Shown here in pieces: positions 14,028 through 15,532 of a stretch of 15,532 bases of DNA (the first letter of the stretch is position 1; every line of letters starts with the position of its first letter). Source of the stretch: Zetaproteobacteria bacterium. GTDB taxonomy: Bacteria > Pseudomonadota > Alphaproteobacteria > Micavibrionales > Micavibrionaceae. The notes below the pieces were generated by a model that was given only the letters and a program-made list of their open reading frames with translations, had not been told where the DNA came from and ran no database searches. Made by a program: the position numbers and the translations under genes. Location of the stretch: positions 368,774 to 384,305 of the forward strand of contig NVXI01000002.1 of assembly GCA_002747015.1 (NCBI GenBank). Direction: 5' to 3'.

Positions 14028-15532
14028 ATGAGCGAAGACATTACATCAGATAATACAGGCGAAACTTTCCCAAAAATAGCATTAGAAGAGGAGATGAAGA
14101 AGTCTTATCTCGATTATGCGATGAGTGTGATTGTATCACGTGCATTGCCTGATGTTCGTGATGGTTTGAAACCTGTTCACCGTCGTATACTTTATGCGAT
14201 GAAGGTTGGGGGTTATACTTCTGATAAGGCTTATAAAAAATCCGCACGTGTTGTCGGTGATGTTATGGGTAAGTATCACCCTCATGGTGATCAGGCGATT
14301 TATGATTCTCTTGTGCGAATGGCGCAGCCTTGGTCGCTTCGATTGCCGTTGATTGATGGGCAAGGAAACTTCGGATCTATGGATGGGGACTCACCCGCTG
14401 CCATGCGTTATACGGAGGCACGCCTTGAAAAGGCGGCTGAATCTGTGTTGGCTGACCTTGATAAGGGGACTGTCGATTTTCAGGCTAACTATGATGAAAG
14501 CGAGAGCGAACCAATTGTTTTACCGTCTCGCATTCCGAATCTTCTGGTTAATGGTGCAGGCGGTATTGCTGTTGGTATGGCAACTAATATTCCACCGCAT
14601 AATTTGATTGAGGTGGTGGATGCCTGTTGTGCGTTTGTTGAAAACCCAGAAATGACAACAGAAGAGCTGATCGAAATTATACCAGGCCCAGACTTTCCAA
14701 CGGGCGCACAGATCTTGGGTCGTGCGGGTATCCATTCGGCATATCATACGGGCAATGGCTCTGTAAAAATGCGGGCTAAGACTTCATTTGAGGAAATCGG
14801 CAAGCGCGAGGCAATCATTGTCCATGAAGTGCCGTATCAGGTCAATAAAAGTAAGCTGATGGAGCGTCTTGGCGAAGTAGCACGCGAAAAAATAGTAGAA
14901 GATATCCACGAAGTGCGCGACGAATCTGACCGTGATGGTGTGCGCGTTGTTATTGAATTGAAGATTGGCGCGAATGCCGATGTTGTGTTAAATCAACTGT
15001 ATAAATATACTACTCTACAAACCAATTTTGCATGCAATATGGTGGCACTACATAATGGTAGACCGCAGACCATGCTTATTCTTGATATGGTTCGTGCTTT
15101 TGTGAAATTCCGTGAAGAGGTGATTACCCGCCGTACGATCTTTGAATTGGGCAAGGCACGCGATCGCGCGCATCTTTTGGCTGGTTTGGCTGTTGCTGTT
15201 GCGAATATAGATGAAATTATTGCTCTTATTCGTCACGCGACTAATCCGACGGAAGCACGTGAAAAATTGATGGCAAAACGTTGGAATACGCATGATATTG
15301 CGCCATTGATTGCATTGATTGATGACCCAGAACATCAGGTTGATGATGCAGGAACCTATCAATTGTCTGAGTTACAAGCCAAGGCTATTCTAGACTTACG
15401 CCTTCATAAATTAACCGGTCTTGAGCGTGGGAAAATTGGTGATGAACTAAAAGAAATCACAGATTTGATTGCGGAGTTACTTATTATTATAAGCAGCCGC
15501 GAGCGTTTGCTTGAAGTCCTTGTTGAGGAGCT
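14028..15532 (+). CDS. gyrA: DNA gyrase subunit A (partial, 3' end beyond window)
   Basis: GyrA cuts and rejoins DNA in the GyrA2GyrB2 complex that introduces negative supercoils. The 501 visible codons cover the winged-helix/tower breakage-reunion domain. They include [20 protein letters not shown] near the N-terminus, [21 protein letters not shown] (84-93), the active-site AAMRYTE with Tyr128, and [22 protein letters not shown]. The coiled-coil region near [21 protein letters not shown] is also present. The C-terminal beta-pinwheel lies off the right edge. The residue equivalent to E. coli Ser83, the main quinolone contact, is Gln89 here; the Asp87 equivalent is kept (Asp93). The ATG at 14028 has no clear Shine-Dalgarno sequence (AT-rich leader AAATAAAAAT). 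No terminator separates it from the upstream gene. Confidence 0.98.
   Translation, partial: MSEDITSDNTGETFPKIALEEEMKKSYLDYAMSVIVSRALPDVRDGLKPVHRRILYAMKVGGYTSDKAYKKSARVVGDVMGKYHPHGDQAIYDSLVRMAQPWSLRLPLIDGQGNFGSMDGDSPAAMRYTEARLEKAAESVLADLDKGTVDFQANYDESESEPIVLPSRIPNLLVNGAGGIAVGMATNIPPHNLIEVVDACCAFVENPEMTTEELIEIIPGPDFPTGAQILGRAGIHSAYHTGNGSVKMRAKTSFEEIGKREAIIVHEVPYQVNKSKLMERLGEVAREKIVEDIHEVRDESDRDGVRVVIELKIGANADVVLNQLYKYTTLQTNFACNMVALHNGRPQTMLILDMVRAFVKFREEVITRRTIFELGKARDRAHLLAGLAVAVANIDEIIALIRHATNPTEAREKLMAKRWNTHDIAPLIALIDDPEHQVDDAGTYQLSELQAKAILDLRLHKLTGLERGKIGDELKEITDLIAELLIIISSRERLLEVLVEE

Overview
The window reads as the right-hand end of an integrated mobile element (about 1-8447) joined to the chromosome of an alphaproteobacterium (about 8448-15532). 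The host assignment rests on the chromosomal order uvrA (minus) / ssb (plus) / small exported protein / gyrA, which is typical of Alphaproteobacteria, and on the alphaproteobacterial-looking UvrA. The DNA is moderately AT-rich by eye. The species cannot be named from this sequence.

Element, left part (1-3655, all minus strand): a tightly packed operon read leftwards. In transcription order it encodes a 71-aa Cys-containing protein, a two-helix membrane protein with a coiled-coil tail, a 57-aa protein, a four-helix membrane protein, a lipoprotein, a membrane-anchored von Willebrand factor A (vWA) protein with an intact MIDAS motif, and the first 232 codons of a VirD4/TraG-type coupling ATPase. 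Junctions are short gaps or overlaps, most with good ribosome binding sites. This points to a conjugative or mobilizable element whose transfer genes continue beyond the left edge. The coupling protein appears to start directly at its soluble domain, with no N-terminal membrane helices.

Element, cargo (3656-6748, plus strand): a divergent regulatory region with inverted and direct repeats. It is followed by an AT-rich pair, a 330-aa protein of unknown family with a possibly DNA-binding N-terminus that overlaps a small ankyrin-repeat protein. Next comes a complete Ser/Thr protein kinase with an uncharacterised C-terminal domain and visibly different base composition. Cargo between transfer genes and the integrase often carries defence or regulatory functions, but nothing here proves a defence role.

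Element end (6849-8447): a tyrosine-recombinase integrase pointing inward, a repeat-rich stretch, and a 45-base copy of the 3' half of a tRNA-Pro(UGG) gene, from anticodon loop to CCA, with no 5' half. This is the expected att duplication and marks the element/chromosome junction. The intact tRNA-Pro should lie at the far left end, outside the window.

Chromosome (8448-15532): a gene-free stretch with hairpins, an XRE-family regulator, a small Ala-rich protein followed by a good intrinsic terminator, uvrA (nucleotide excision repair), and the divergent ssb - exported protein - gyrA cluster. gyrA runs off the right edge.
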